DNA from: Burkholderiales bacterium
Lineage (GTDB): Bacteria > Pseudomonadota > Gammaproteobacteria > Burkholderiales > Usitatibacteraceae
Length of the DNA: 32,128 nucleotides
Assembly: GCA_025359985.1 (NCBI GenBank)
Contig: JANYDB010000050.1
Location: forward strand, 1 to 32,128
Direction: 5' to 3'
The position numbers and the translations under genes were made by a program. Below, piece after piece: positions 1 to 8,216 of this stretch; positions within the stretch are counted from its first letter, which is position 1, and every line of letters begins with the position of its first letter. Under the pieces are notes generated by a model that worked only from the letters and a program-made list of their open reading frames with translations, searched no databases and was not told the origin of the DNA.

Positions 1-239
1 TAGGCCAGCACCATCCCGATCAGGACGGTAGCAATCGCGACTTTGAGCGCCGGCGTGGCCGCTACAAAATCGATTTTCGTCTTTGCAATCGAATTAAACA
101 ACAGCGCCGGAAACAAAACATAGTAAATCAACTTCTCCAGCCCGCTCCAAAAATGCCGTCCCCAATCGGTGATGCGATTTATAAAAAAGCCGAATAAAAT
201 CAGCGCAAAATCCGGAATGAGCAGCAGAGCTAGAGACAT
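1..239 (-). CDS. AEC-family permease, N-terminal part (cut by window edge)
   Basis: Reading the minus strand from the ATG at 239 gives 79 residues that run off the left edge without a stop. The protein begins MSLALLLIPDFALILFGFFI, a hydrophobic first helix, followed by an amphipathic stretch (NRITDWGRHFWSGLEKLIYY) and a second hydrophobic helix (VLFPALLFNSI). This order, with the 'W..LEKLIYYVLFPALLF' pattern, is typical of the auxin efflux carrier (AEC) permease family, inner-membrane transporters often annotated as malate or auxin-like carriers. The substrate cannot be told from this fragment. It is transcribed divergently from the Bug-type binding protein, with about 106 bp between the two starts that must hold both promoters. 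Confidence 0.75.
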   Translation of the reverse strand, partial: MSLALLLIPDFALILFGFFINRITDWGRHFWSGLEKLIYYVLFPALLFNSIAKTKIDFVAATPALKVAIATVLIGMVLA

Positions 240-345
240 ACGCGCATTGTAAGGCATTACCCTGAAAGACTCGATCAGCAAACTGACTGCAGCAGCGTAA
301 AATAGAATACATGACGATATATAAAATGATCGAGGTCAAACTAAA

Positions 346-1335
346 ATGAAATTTTTCAAACTATGGATCACCACTAGATTCTGGCGAGCACCCACCGCCA
401 TCACGATTCTGCTGGCAACTTTATCGATGACGGCCGCGGCCAACAATTTTCCGCAAAAACCGATTCACTATGTGGTGCCTTTTTCTGCAGGTGGCCTTAC
501 CGACACCATGGCACGCATCATCGGGCAAAAATTATCCGAGTCCTGGAAGCAGCCGATTCTGGTAGAAAATCGCGCCGGTGGCAACGCAAATATTGGCGCA
601 GAGGTCGTCGCAAAATCACCTAACGACGGCTATACCTGGCTGGCAATCACACTAGCGCACGCGGGCAATCAAACCCTGTTTCCAAAATCAGGCTACGTGC
701 TGGACAAAGATTTTACCGCCGTGGCAGGTTTAGCCACCTCCCCACTGGTGTTGGTGGTACATGCTGATAGCCCCGTTCGCACCATGAAAGATCTGGTTGC
801 GCTTGCCAAGAGCAGCAAGCTTAACGCGGGCTCTAGCGGCAACGGTACGCCACCGCATTTGGGTCTTGCACTCCTGGAAGACGCGATAGCGGTCAACATA
901 CAGCATGTGCCTTACAAGGGTGGCGTGCAGGCAGTGACTGACCTGCTAGGCAAACAAATTGATTTGATCGTTGCCAATCTCCCGGAAGTAATAGCTCACC
1001 TCAACAGTGGCAAGCTGCGCCCGCTGGCGATTGCTAGCAAACAGCGTCATCCGTTGCTGCCGGGTGTACCGACGATGGCTGAGGCTGGCTATCCGTCTGT
1101 AGTTGTCGAAAACTGGACGGGTCTGGTGGTGCCGACGGGCACCCCCAAAGCGATCATCGATAAAATTGCCGCGGATGCGCTTAAGGTCATCCAGCAACCC
1201 GAGGTGCGCGATAAGATTGCTGCCGCCGGTTTTCGCCCCACCGGGCTGGGCCCCGACGAATTTCAAGCCTATATGAAATCCGAAATTCAGCGTTGGAGCC
1301 GCATTATTCGTACCGCTAAAATGACAGCCGAGTAA
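346..1335 (+). CDS. Bug/TctC-family periplasmic solute-binding protein
   Basis: A 329-residue exported protein. Residues 1-31 form a signal peptide (basic MKFFKLWITTRFWR, hydrophobic ITILLATLSMTAAA, probable cleavage after AAA or AAAN). The mature part starts FPQKPIHYVVPFSAGG, the hallmark of the Bug (Bordetella uptake gene)/TctC family, in which the first beta strand and the PFxAGG loop contact the carboxylate ligand. The later ENRAGGNANIGAE and HVPYKGG motifs also fit. Family members bind carboxylates or related small molecules for tripartite tricarboxylate transporters. No tctA or tctB membrane gene lies nearby, so this is one of the many orphan Bug receptors of betaproteobacteria and its ligand is unknown. 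A GAGG about 10 nt upstream supports the ATG at 346. Confidence 0.9.
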   Translation: MKFFKLWITTRFWRAPTAITILLATLSMTAAANNFPQKPIHYVVPFSAGGLTDTMARIIGQKLSESWKQPILVENRAGGNANIGAEVVAKSPNDGYTWLAITLAHAGNQTLFPKSGYVLDKDFTAVAGLATSPLVLVVHADSPVRTMKDLVALAKSSKLNAGSSGNGTPPHLGLALLEDAIAVNIQHVPYKGGVQAVTDLLGKQIDLIVANLPEVIAHLNSGKLRPLAIASKQRHPLLPGVPTMAEAGYPSVVVENWTGLVVPTGTPKAIIDKIAADALKVIQQPEVRDKIAAAGFRPTGLGPDEFQAYMKSEIQRWSRIIRTAKMTAE

Positions 1336-1373
1336 AAATTCATTTCGCGCACTGCCGCTCCATTTAAAATTTC

Positions 1374-2405
1374 ATGCCTCTGAAAATCATAGAGTCTTTT
1401 AAATTTTTGAAGTTTTTAAAAACTTTATGCCCCGGCCTGATAGCCGCCGGCATTGTCGCGATTGCGGCGATGTTTTTATCAGAGCACTACGGGGCCTCTG
1501 CCATGTTGTTTGCGTTGCTACTGGGCATGTCACTCAATTTTCTGGGTGACGAAGGCAAAACCGTTCCGGGCATTCAGTTTAGCGCCTCAATTATTTTGCG
1601 CACGGGTGTAGCGTTGCTGGGACTGCGCATTACCTTCGGCGATATTGCGGCACTGGGGCTGCCCACTACACTGTGTGTGATCGGCAGCGTGATACTGACC
1701 ATTTTATTTGGTGCGGCCGCCGTCAGGCTGACCTATGCGCAACGCCATTTTGGGGTCCTGACAGGTGGGGCTGTCGCCATTTGTGGTGCTTCCGCCGCGC
1801 TGGCGATTGCTGCCGTATTACCCCGGCATCCTCATCATGAACGCGATACCAGCTTTACGGTCATTGGAGTCACCGCGCTTTCAACCATAGCGATGGTGGT
1901 GTATCCGATTATTGTCAGCTTGCTGGGTCTGGACGCAAAAGATGCTGGCATTTTTATCGGCGCCACCATTCACGATGTGGCACAAGTGGTCGGTGCAGGC
2001 TATAGCGTCAGCAAGGAAGCAGGAGATGTCGCCACCATTGTGAAACTGTTGCGCGTGGCGATGCTGTTACCGATTATTTTAGGGCTGACGATCCTAATGC
2101 GGCGCACCCATCAAGGGCCTGACGTAGGCAGGGAACAAAAACGCCCGCCCTTGTTGCCCTGGTTCGTTGCGCTATTTGCGGCGCTGGTCGCGCTCAATAG
2201 TTTTGTCGCGCTTCCCCGATCAGTGCTCGCCTTGGCGAGCGAGACATCACGGGTGGCTTTAGTCATGGCGATTGCGGCTATCGGCATGCGCACCGCGCTG
2301 AAAGATTTGGTTGCACTGGGCTGGCGACCGGTCGCGCTGATGGTGGCTGAGACCGTGTTTCTGGCCGTCATCATGACAGTGGCTATAAAATACTTTATTC
2401 ATTAA
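1374..2405 (+). CDS. YeiH-family putative sulfate exporter (UPF0324)
   Basis: A 343-residue polytopic inner-membrane protein with roughly ten hydrophobic segments. It carries the pattern of the YeiH/UPF0324 family: GxxxAMLFALLLGMSLNF near residue 50, FSASIILRTGVALLGLRI near 75, GGAVAICGASAALAIAAVLP near 135, and FIGATIHDVAQVVGAGYSVS near 200. The ICGASAA and TIHDVAQVVGAG stretches are its most conserved parts. The family is named putative sulfate exporter by similarity; the transported substrate is not firmly established. It lies 38 bp after the Bug gene on the same strand, so the two may be cotranscribed. The start ATG at 1374 gives a slightly long basic N-terminus (MPLKIIESFKFLKFLKTL). Confidence 0.85.
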   Translation: MPLKIIESFKFLKFLKTLCPGLIAAGIVAIAAMFLSEHYGASAMLFALLLGMSLNFLGDEGKTVPGIQFSASIILRTGVALLGLRITFGDIAALGLPTTLCVIGSVILTILFGAAAVRLTYAQRHFGVLTGGAVAICGASAALAIAAVLPRHPHHERDTSFTVIGVTALSTIAMVVYPIIVSLLGLDAKDAGIFIGATIHDVAQVVGAGYSVSKEAGDVATIVKLLRVAMLLPIILGLTILMRRTHQGPDVGREQKRPPLLPWFVALFAALVALNSFVALPRSVLALASETSRVALVMAIAAIGMRTALKDLVALGWRPVALMVAETVFLAVIMTVAIKYFIH

Positions 2406-2516
2406 GCTGGTAAACCAAATCAAGCCCATGAGCAGCGCATATTTATCGGCATCAACCCTGTTCCACGCACCTATTAGCGGCAGTAGATATAAACCAACCG
2501 CTGCACGTCTGACGCG

Positions 2517-3011
2517 ATGTCCACACTATTAAATTTAGATCAATACGCTGCCCGCATCAAAGCGCCTTTCGCCACGCTGGGCGTGATTGCAGACCATGCC
2601 TTTGTGAAGGCGATTCATTTTCTGCCTGCCAGTGTCTCTGCCAAATCGCCTACGTTCAATACCATCGCGCACCTTACGGCGGTGCAATTGATGTCATATT
2701 TGAATAACCCAAAATTCAAATTCGATTTGCCGATCCGACTTTCAGGCACCAAGCATCAACTCGATGTATGGCACAGCATGCAAAAAATTACGGCTGGCAA
2801 AACCAGCACCTATGGTGAACTCGCAGAGTCTATTGCTTCCAGCCCGCGCGCTGTCGGTACCGCTTGCGGTCGTAATCCGCTACCGATTGTGGTGCCATGT
2901 CATCGCATCGTGGCGGCCAATGGCCTCGGCGGATTTATGGGCGGCAAGCAGGATGATCCGCTCGCGATTAAACGCTGGCTGTTGATCCATGAAGGCTACT
3001 TGCTGGTATGA
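2517..3011 (+). CDS. ogt: Methylated-DNA--protein-cysteine methyltransferase (Ogt type)
   Basis: A 164-residue O6-alkylguanine-DNA alkyltransferase that moves the alkyl group from damaged guanine onto its own cysteine in a one-use reaction. The C-terminal domain starts near LDVWHSMQKITAGKTSTYGELA and contains IVVPCHRIV, with the acceptor cysteine at residue 128. AVGTACGRNPLPI just before it is the arginine-finger and DNA-recognition helix region, and the protein ends with the expected KRWLLIHEG. The N-terminal 80 residues form the weakly conserved ribonuclease-like domain. The stop codon overlaps the xerD start (ATGA at 3008-3011), indicating translational coupling. There is no Ada-type regulatory domain, so this is the constitutive Ogt form. 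Confidence 0.92.
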   Translation: MSTLLNLDQYAARIKAPFATLGVIADHAFVKAIHFLPASVSAKSPTFNTIAHLTAVQLMSYLNNPKFKFDLPIRLSGTKHQLDVWHSMQKITAGKTSTYGELAESIASSPRAVGTACGRNPLPIVVPCHRIVAANGLGGFMGGKQDDPLAIKRWLLIHEGYLLV

Positions 3012-3943
3012 ACACAACAGGCACCATAGACGCCATAGGCGCCGTCATCTCATCGGATCCTCTGGTCGAACAATTTACGGATAGTTTGTGGCTTTCCGAT
3101 GGTCTGGCGCAGAACACCATTGAAAGTTACCGGCGTGATATTTCACAGCTTGATGCTTGGCTCATCACCGCCAAGCGGCCCACCCTGGCGCAAATTAGTG
3201 CGCCGGATTTACAAGCGTTTTTAGCGCATCGGATTGAAGCCCTCAAATCAAGCCCGCGCTCAACGGCACGATTGACCTCGGCGATGAAAAGGTTCTATCA
3301 GTTTCTAGTACGGGAACGCCTAATAACCCAAGACCCCAGTACCCGGCTGGAATCTCCCAAGCTGACACGCGGCCTGCCTAAGTCACTGTCTGAAGCCGAT
3401 GTTGAATCGCTGCTAAATGCACCTGATCTCAATACCGCGCTGGGGATACGCGATAAGGCCATGCTGGAAACCTTGTATGCGACCGGTTTGCGAGTGACCG
3501 AATTGGTCACGCTCAAAATCGCTCAGGTAAGCCTTGATATGAATGTAGTGCGGGTGATTGGCAAAGGCAATAAAGAACGACTGGTGCCGATGGGCGAAGT
3601 CGCGGCCGATTGGATCAAACGCTATTTGGCTGAAGCACGTGCGGATATTCTGCGCACACAAAAAACGTCCGACTTGTTTGTGACTCAGCGCGGTGCCTGC
3701 ATGACGCGGCAAATGTTTTGGCATACGATTAAGCAGCAGGCCATACGTGCGGGCATCCATAAAGCGATCTCGCCGCACACCTTGCGGCACGCCTTCGCCA
3801 CGCATTTGATCAACCACGGTGCGGATTTGCGGGTCGTGCAGCTATTGCTCGGCCATGCCGATATCACCACTACACAAATTTATACCCATGTCGCACGCGA
3901 GCGTTTAAAACTGCTGCACTCCCAACACCATCCACGCGGATAA
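3008..3943 (+). CDS. xerD: Tyrosine recombinase XerD
   Basis: A 311-residue site-specific recombinase that, with XerC, resolves chromosome dimers at dif. Residues about 18-105 form the SAM-like N-terminal DNA-binding domain (FTDSLWLSDGLAQNTIESYRRDISQ). The catalytic domain shows the full set of active-site residues: R162 (ATGLRVTEL), K186 (GKGNKE), H257 and R260 (HTLRHAFATH), H283 (LLGHADITTTQIYTH) and the nucleophile Y292. The ending HSQHHPRG matches the HP-rich tail of XerD proteins. It overlaps ogt by 4 nt. Its housekeeping setting and XerD-specific sequence argue against a mobile-element integrase. Confidence 0.95.
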   Translation: MNTTGTIDAIGAVISSDPLVEQFTDSLWLSDGLAQNTIESYRRDISQLDAWLITAKRPTLAQISAPDLQAFLAHRIEALKSSPRSTARLTSAMKRFYQFLVRERLITQDPSTRLESPKLTRGLPKSLSEADVESLLNAPDLNTALGIRDKAMLETLYATGLRVTELVTLKIAQVSLDMNVVRVIGKGNKERLVPMGEVAADWIKRYLAEARADILRTQKTSDLFVTQRGACMTRQMFWHTIKQQAIRAGIHKAISPHTLRHAFATHLINHGADLRVVQLLLGHADITTTQIYTHVARERLKLLHSQHHPRG

Positions 3944-3965
3944 ATTTTATTTATACATTATTGAT

Positions 3966-4463
3966 ATGAGCAAACATTCCGAAACCCCCGCCACAGCCAT
4001 GCTTAAAGAACATAAGGTTGCCTATACTGAACATGTGTATGACTACATTGAGCATGGCGGCACCGCGGTTTCGGCAACATCGCTCGGCGTGGATGAACAT
4101 CATGTGGTAAAAACCCTGATTTTTGAAGACGATGCACAAAAACCGCTGTGCGTATTGATGCACGGTGACTGCAAAGTATCCACCAAAGAACTAGCTCGGC
4201 AGATCGGCGTAAAGCGCGTTGCCCCCTGCAAGCCGGAAGATGCAACACGACACTCAGGCTATCAGGTCGGTGGCTGCTCACCGTTTGGTTTACGCAAGCC
4301 CATGCCGGTCTACATGGAACGCACCATTCTTAATCTAGAGAAAATATTAATCAATGGTGGCAAGCGCGGATTTTTAGTTGGCTTAGCGCCGCGTGAAGTG
4401 ATGCGCGTGGCGCAACCGGTGTTAATCAATGCGGCAATGGTCAATGCCGCGCCGGCTGAATAA
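3966..4463 (+). CDS. ybaK: Cys-tRNA(Pro)/Cys-tRNA(Cys) deacylase YbaK/EbsC
   Basis: A 165-residue cytoplasmic trans-editing enzyme that hydrolyses cysteine mischarged on tRNA(Pro). The sequence fits the YbaK/ProX fold: TPATAMLKEHKVAYTEHVYDY at the N-terminus, the conserved VVKTLIFE strand near residue 48, CKVSTKELARQIGVKRV, and the substrate-pocket loop GYQVGGCSPFGLRKPMPVY near residue 100. The full length is as expected for the family. It begins 22 bp after xerD and runs in the same direction. The downstream neighbour is convergent and ends 3 bp after this stop. Confidence 0.9.
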   Translation: MSKHSETPATAMLKEHKVAYTEHVYDYIEHGGTAVSATSLGVDEHHVVKTLIFEDDAQKPLCVLMHGDCKVSTKELARQIGVKRVAPCKPEDATRHSGYQVGGCSPFGLRKPMPVYMERTILNLEKILINGGKRGFLVGLAPREVMRVAQPVLINAAMVNAAPAE

Positions 4464-4466
4464 CCC

Positions 4467-4667
4467 CTAAATTCCGAACAGGCGCATCACCAGTGTGAGT
4501 AGCACCGACATCAAAATCGTGCTGACAATCGGCAAATAATAGGTGCGGCCGTTGCGCGTGAAACGAAAATCACCAGGCAAGCGCCGCAGGCCGAGCTTTG
4601 ATAATGTCGGCGTTAACCAACCCAGCATTAGCACGGCAATAATGATGACCAGAAACCACTTAAGCAT
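4467..4667 (-). CDS. DUF2905 small membrane protein
   Basis: A 66-residue protein with two transmembrane segments: MLKWFLVIIIAVLMLGWLTP at the N-terminus and VSTILMSVLLTLVMRLFG at the C-terminus. Between them sits LSKLGLRRLPGDFRFTRNGRTYYLPI, the LGxLPGD...Y.P signature of the DUF2905 family, which has no known function. The ATG at 4667 was chosen because the protein then begins right at the first helix, as in relatives; a longer in-frame reading to 4712 adds 15 residues lying within folB. The start overlaps the 3' end of folB by 8 nt, so the two are probably translationally coupled. Confidence 0.75.
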   Translation of the reverse strand: MLKWFLVIIIAVLMLGWLTPTLSKLGLRRLPGDFRFTRNGRTYYLPIVSTILMSVLLTLVMRLFGI

Positions 4668-5094
4668 CTGCGCGGGCGGGGCCAGAGCCGTCATTAGCAG
4701 CGGATGCGACAACGGGAATGACGAGCGCTTCGCGCTGCCGCTCGATCGTAACGCCGACCAGTTTCACACCCCGTATATGCGCAATTTTAGCCACACTAAT
4801 GCGAATCCAGTGTGCCTTGAAATCATGCAACACCACCGTCGCAATATGCTCGGCCAGGGCTTCCAGTAATTTAAAATGCTGGTCTTTCAAGTCGGCACGA
4901 ATACGTTCAACCACCTCGCCGTAGTGTACGGTGTCGCCGATATTGTCAGACAATCCAGCCCGATGCGTATCCACCCCGATTTCCAAATTAAAATCCAGTG
5001 TCTGTGGCTTCAGCTTTTCCCACTCATAAATGCCGATCCAGGCTTCAGCGCGAAGTTCGCGAATAAAAATAATGTCCAAATTAATCCCGTCCAT
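4660..5094 (-). CDS. folB: Dihydroneopterin aldolase FolB
   Basis: A protein of about 144 residues of the folate pathway, which converts 7,8-dihydroneopterin to 6-hydroxymethyl-dihydropterin and glycolaldehyde (some members also epimerise). Recognisable parts are DIIFIRELRAEAWIGIYEWEKLKPQTLDFNLEIG (the family's 'G.h..E+...Q.h..dh.h' pattern), DNIGDTVHYGEVVERI, FKLLEALAEHIA with the active-site LxExxA helix, and RISVAKIAHIRGVKLVGVTIER. The C-terminus is a little longer than usual, with an alanine-rich tail. The ATG at 5094 follows a possible GTG at 5097; I chose ATG. It is transcribed divergently from plsY across 52 bp. Confidence 0.87.
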   Translation of the reverse strand: MDGINLDIIFIRELRAEAWIGIYEWEKLKPQTLDFNLEIGVDTHRAGLSDNIGDTVHYGEVVERIRADLKDQHFKLLEALAEHIATVVLHDFKAHWIRISVAKIAHIRGVKLVGVTIERQREALVIPVVASAANDGSGPARADA

Positions 5095-5146
5095 CACTTG
5101 CTAAAAGTGTTTGTTAAAAAATATTTTTCTATTGTAAAGTACCGCT

Positions 5147-5770
5147 ATGACAAATTCCCTCATTGGCATTATCGCCGTTATGGTGGCTTACTTGATCGGC
5201 TCACTGTCATTCGCCGTGATTGTCAGCAAACTTTTTAGCTTGCCCGATCCGCATACCTACGGCTCCGGCAATCCGGGCGCAACCAATATATTGCGTTCGG
5301 GCAAAAAACTCGCCGCGCTGTTAACGCTACTGGGTGACGCTGCCAAAGGCTGGTTTGCAGTGTGGCTGGCGCAACAATACCAGGCCGACTTGTCTTTATC
5401 GCAGCACACACTGGCGGGCGTCGCATTCGCAGTTTTTCTCGGCCACTTATTCCCCGTGTTTTTTAAATTTAAGGGCGGCAAAGGCGTGGCAACAGCAGCC
5501 GGCATACTCTTGGCCATTAATTTCTGGCTAGGTCTTGCCACACTGGCCACCTGGGCGATTATCGTTATTTTCTTTCGCTACTCTTCATTGGCCGCGCTGG
5601 TGGCCTCGATCTTCGCACCGTTCTACACCTTCTATTTATTTGGACTAACACCTTATCTATGCGCTGTGATCGCCATGTGCGCGCTGCTGATTTGGCGTCA
5701 TAAAGCAAATATCATTAAGCTCATGAATGGGACTGAATCAAAGTTAGGTGCGAAAAAAATAGTGCCCTAG
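5147..5770 (+). CDS. plsY: Acyl-phosphate:glycerol-3-phosphate acyltransferase PlsY
   Basis: A 207-residue inner-membrane enzyme that makes lysophosphatidic acid from acyl-phosphate and glycerol-3-phosphate, the first committed step of phospholipid synthesis. All three family motifs are present: [15 protein letters not shown] then [12 protein letters not shown] near residue 41 (motif 1), [21 protein letters not shown] near residue 100 (motif 2, glycine-rich phosphate-binding loop), and the C-terminal [18 protein letters not shown] (motif 3). About five to seven hydrophobic helices can be seen. The length matches the family. A possible promoter (TTGTTA at 5111 and TAAAGT at 5135, 18-bp spacing) lies just upstream but would leave a very short leader. 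Confidence 0.94.
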   Translation: MTNSLIGIIAVMVAYLIGSLSFAVIVSKLFSLPDPHTYGSGNPGATNILRSGKKLAALLTLLGDAAKGWFAVWLAQQYQADLSLSQHTLAGVAFAVFLGHLFPVFFKFKGGKGVATAAGILLAINFWLGLATLATWAIIVIFFRYSSLAALVASIFAPFYTFYLFGLTPYLCAVIAMCALLIWRHKANIIKLMNGTESKLGAKKIVP

Positions 5771-6092
5771 CGATGCAAAACACAGATCAACCTGACTAAA
5801 AATATAAACTCCAGAAATCACGCGGCTTTACAGCACGAAAATGCCCGAAGATAGCCGTCGTTATTAGAGTTTTATTTTGTTTGTACCGCCCATTTTTCAC
5901 GCCGCAACCGATCTCAAACGTTGCTATGCGTTCCGCCAATACATGCTCGGCCAAGCTGCCACAAATTCGAATAGCCGCAGCAGCCTTGCCAAACCACTGA
6001 TGCGCGCCTAGACTACGGCGTGTCTTAAGTAGCCCATAAGTGGCCACCCCAATAGTTGCAATTTTTCCAGCAAATTTAGAAAAGGATTTATC
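5771..6092. other. Intergenic stretch of 322 bp without a recognised gene
   Basis: The only sizeable open frame is 83 codons on the minus strand (5796-6047, GTG start), with a protein I do not recognise and no clear ribosome-binding site. I see no tRNA-like fold and no terminator with a U-tract. The last 30 bp hold the ribosome-binding site (AAAAGGA) of the S9 peptidase gene. Confidence 0.4.
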
Positions 6093-8105
6093 ATGCTGAT
6101 GCGATTTGAAATCATCATTCTGGCGGCGACCGCTGCCTTGCTGGGGTCATTCCCCAACACTGTTTTTGCGCAAGCTGACGCTCCCATCACGCTCGAAGAA
6201 CTGTTTAAACCGCCACAACTTAGCGGTGTCAATATTTCCAACAATGGCCGTTACATGGTGACAACCATGCCCCTAAAAGGCCGCATGAATCTAGCGGTTA
6301 TTGATCTTGAAACGCGTAAGGCTTCAGCCTTAACCAGCTATGACGATTTCGATGTGCTGAGCCCGTCCTGGGTTGGTAATGAGCGGATTATTTATACGCT
6401 GGGACAGGCAAATTCACCGACAGGCCCTGGCCAATTTGACGGCGGTGGTCTATTTGTGGTTAATCGCGACGGCAAGGAATTTCGCCGCCTTTCAATGACG
6501 GTTCGTGAATTTCGCAAGCAAAACCAGTATGTTTTTCGCGGTCTTAGTTTATTTCGGACCATTCCAGGTAACGAAGAGGAAGTTATTGCTTCCGGCAATA
6601 TGACTTCGGCTGATTCTCAGGATTTATACCGGCTGAATATCAAAACTGGCCGCTATATCTTGCTCACGCAAGGTCGCCCAGCGGACCGAACGAGCGACTG
6701 GATCATGGATAGCAAATTGGTGCCGCGCGTGGTTTCAGCCAACATTAAAGACACCTTGACCACCGTAGTTTATTACCGCAAAGATGATAAAAGCGATTGG
6801 TATGAAATCGCCCGCTACGACGGCGGCAAAGGCTCAACCTTTGTGCCGCTGGCGTTTGAAAGCGATGAACAAAGCTTGCAAATCGCCTACAACGGTGGCC
6901 GCGACACGATGGGGGTTTTTCACTACGACCCGATCAACAAAAAAATAGGCGAGCTGATCGCACAACATCCGCGCTACGATATGGGCGCAGCCGCTGATGG
7001 AAGTAGCGTACCGGGTGTCATCACAGACTCCAAAACCGACAAAATCTTGGGCTATCGAGTGGCCGCCGCAAAACCAGAGGTGGTTTGGCTTGATGAAAAA
7101 TATGCCGCCATTCAACGCAATCTGGATGCCGCCTTGCCAAACCGTATTAACAGCTTTCGACGCGCACCGGATGGTAAGCGATTGATCGTCACGTCCTCTT
7201 CTGATAGTTCGCCCGTGCGCTGGTATTTGCATGATGAAGCGGCCAAGACCCTTGAACCGATTGGCAGCTCGCGGCCATGGCTTGACGGCAAACTGGTTGA
7301 TCAAGGCATCATGACGTTCAAGACCCGCGATGGCCTAGAGATTCCGGGATACTATTTCCTGCCTAAAAACTACAAGCCCGGCACCAAGCTGCCCACTATT
7401 GTTCATGTCCACGGCGGGCCGTTTGCTCGTGCTGATTTTTGGGGCTCAGGCTTTGGCTACCGTGAAGGGCAACTGTTTGCATCGCGCGGATACGCGGTAA
7501 TCGTGCCCAACTTCCGCGTCACACCGGGATTCGGCTCAAAAATTTATTATGCAGGCTTCGGCACGGTCGGACGTGAAATGTCTAACGATCATGAAGACGC
7601 ATTGAAATGGGGTATTGAACAAGGTTTTGTCGACCCGAAAAACGTCTGTATTTCCGGTGCCAGCTATGGTGGCTACGCGGCGCTGCAAGCGCTCGTGAAC
7701 AACAACGATATGTGGAAATGTGCGGTAGCTGGACTTGCTGTGACTGACTATAAATATCAGCTTACCTCACGTGACGGTGATAGTGCTGATAACACGGCGG
7801 GTGTGACCTACTGGAAATCGGTGCTTGGTGACACCAATCTTGATTCACCATTGATCAAAAGTATTTCGCCTGTTTTCAACGCATCAAAAATCAAGCGCCC
7901 TGTGTTTCTGTACGCAGGTGAAGATGATATTCGTGTGCCGATTGCGCAGATCAGTCGCATGGCAAGAGAGCTTGATCGAGCGGGTAATCCAGTGAAGGCC
8001 TTCGTGATTAAAGAAAAAGAAGGTCATGGGTATGGCAAGCTCGAAAACAACGTGGATCTGTACACGCAGATGTTAGCGTTTTTGAAAGAGCAGTTCGGCC
8101 AATAA
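6093..8105 (+). CDS. S9-family (prolyl oligopeptidase-like) exported serine peptidase
   Basis: A 670-residue protein with a signal peptide (MLMRFEIIILAATAALLGSF..VFAQA, cleavage near residue 27). Residues about 35-390 look like a beta-propeller that restricts access to the active site. The C-terminal alpha/beta hydrolase domain starts near IPGYYFLPKNYKPGTKLPTI and has HVHGGP (oxyanion region), the nucleophile elbow GASYGGYAALQ with Ser524, Asp612 in GEDDIRVP, and His645 in EGHGYGK. This is the order and spacing of S9 peptidases that cleave short peptides, here probably in the periplasm. The substrate is unknown. It faces a second S9 peptidase across a terminator. An AAAAGGA ribosome-binding site sits about 8 nt upstream. 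Confidence 0.9.
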   Translation: MLMRFEIIILAATAALLGSFPNTVFAQADAPITLEELFKPPQLSGVNISNNGRYMVTTMPLKGRMNLAVIDLETRKASALTSYDDFDVLSPSWVGNERIIYTLGQANSPTGPGQFDGGGLFVVNRDGKEFRRLSMTVREFRKQNQYVFRGLSLFRTIPGNEEEVIASGNMTSADSQDLYRLNIKTGRYILLTQGRPADRTSDWIMDSKLVPRVVSANIKDTLTTVVYYRKDDKSDWYEIARYDGGKGSTFVPLAFESDEQSLQIAYNGGRDTMGVFHYDPINKKIGELIAQHPRYDMGAAADGSSVPGVITDSKTDKILGYRVAAAKPEVVWLDEKYAAIQRNLDAALPNRINSFRRAPDGKRLIVTSSSDSSPVRWYLHDEAAKTLEPIGSSRPWLDGKLVDQGIMTFKTRDGLEIPGYYFLPKNYKPGTKLPTIVHVHGGPFARADFWGSGFGYREGQLFASRGYAVIVPNFRVTPGFGSKIYYAGFGTVGREMSNDHEDALKWGIEQGFVDPKNVCISGASYGGYAALQALVNNNDMWKCAVAGLAVTDYKYQLTSRDGDSADNTAGVTYWKSVLGDTNLDSPLIKSISPVFNASKIKRPVFLYAGEDDIRVPIAQISRMARELDRAGNPVKAFVIKEKEGHGYGKLENNVDLYTQMLAFLKEQFGQ

Positions 8106-8157
8106 ATGCTTAACGTGCAGCTGCAGAACCACGCAGCAAGTTGATGTATTGCACGTA

Positions 8158-8187
8158 AAAAAACCCGCCATTGCTGGCGGGTTTTTT
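8158..8187. terminator. Bidirectional rho-independent terminator
   Basis: A perfect 13-bp inverted repeat (AAAAAACCCGCCA, loop TTGC, TGGCGGGTTTTTT) between two convergent genes. The GC stem is flanked by an A-run and a T-run, so it can end transcription from both sides. Confidence 0.93.
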
Positions 8188-8216
8188 ATGGGCCAAAACA
8201 ATTTGGCTGTGGGCGC

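Noticed and set aside
3008-3943. Tyrosine recombinase as integrase of a mobile island
   Set aside because: Sequence, length and C-terminal tail are those of the housekeeping XerD, the gene overlaps ogt, and no attachment-site repeats or phage genes are present.
5796-6047. 83-codon minus-strand open frame in the gap before the S9 peptidase
   Set aside because: GTG start, no ribosome-binding site, no recognised domain; listed only as part of the intergenic region.
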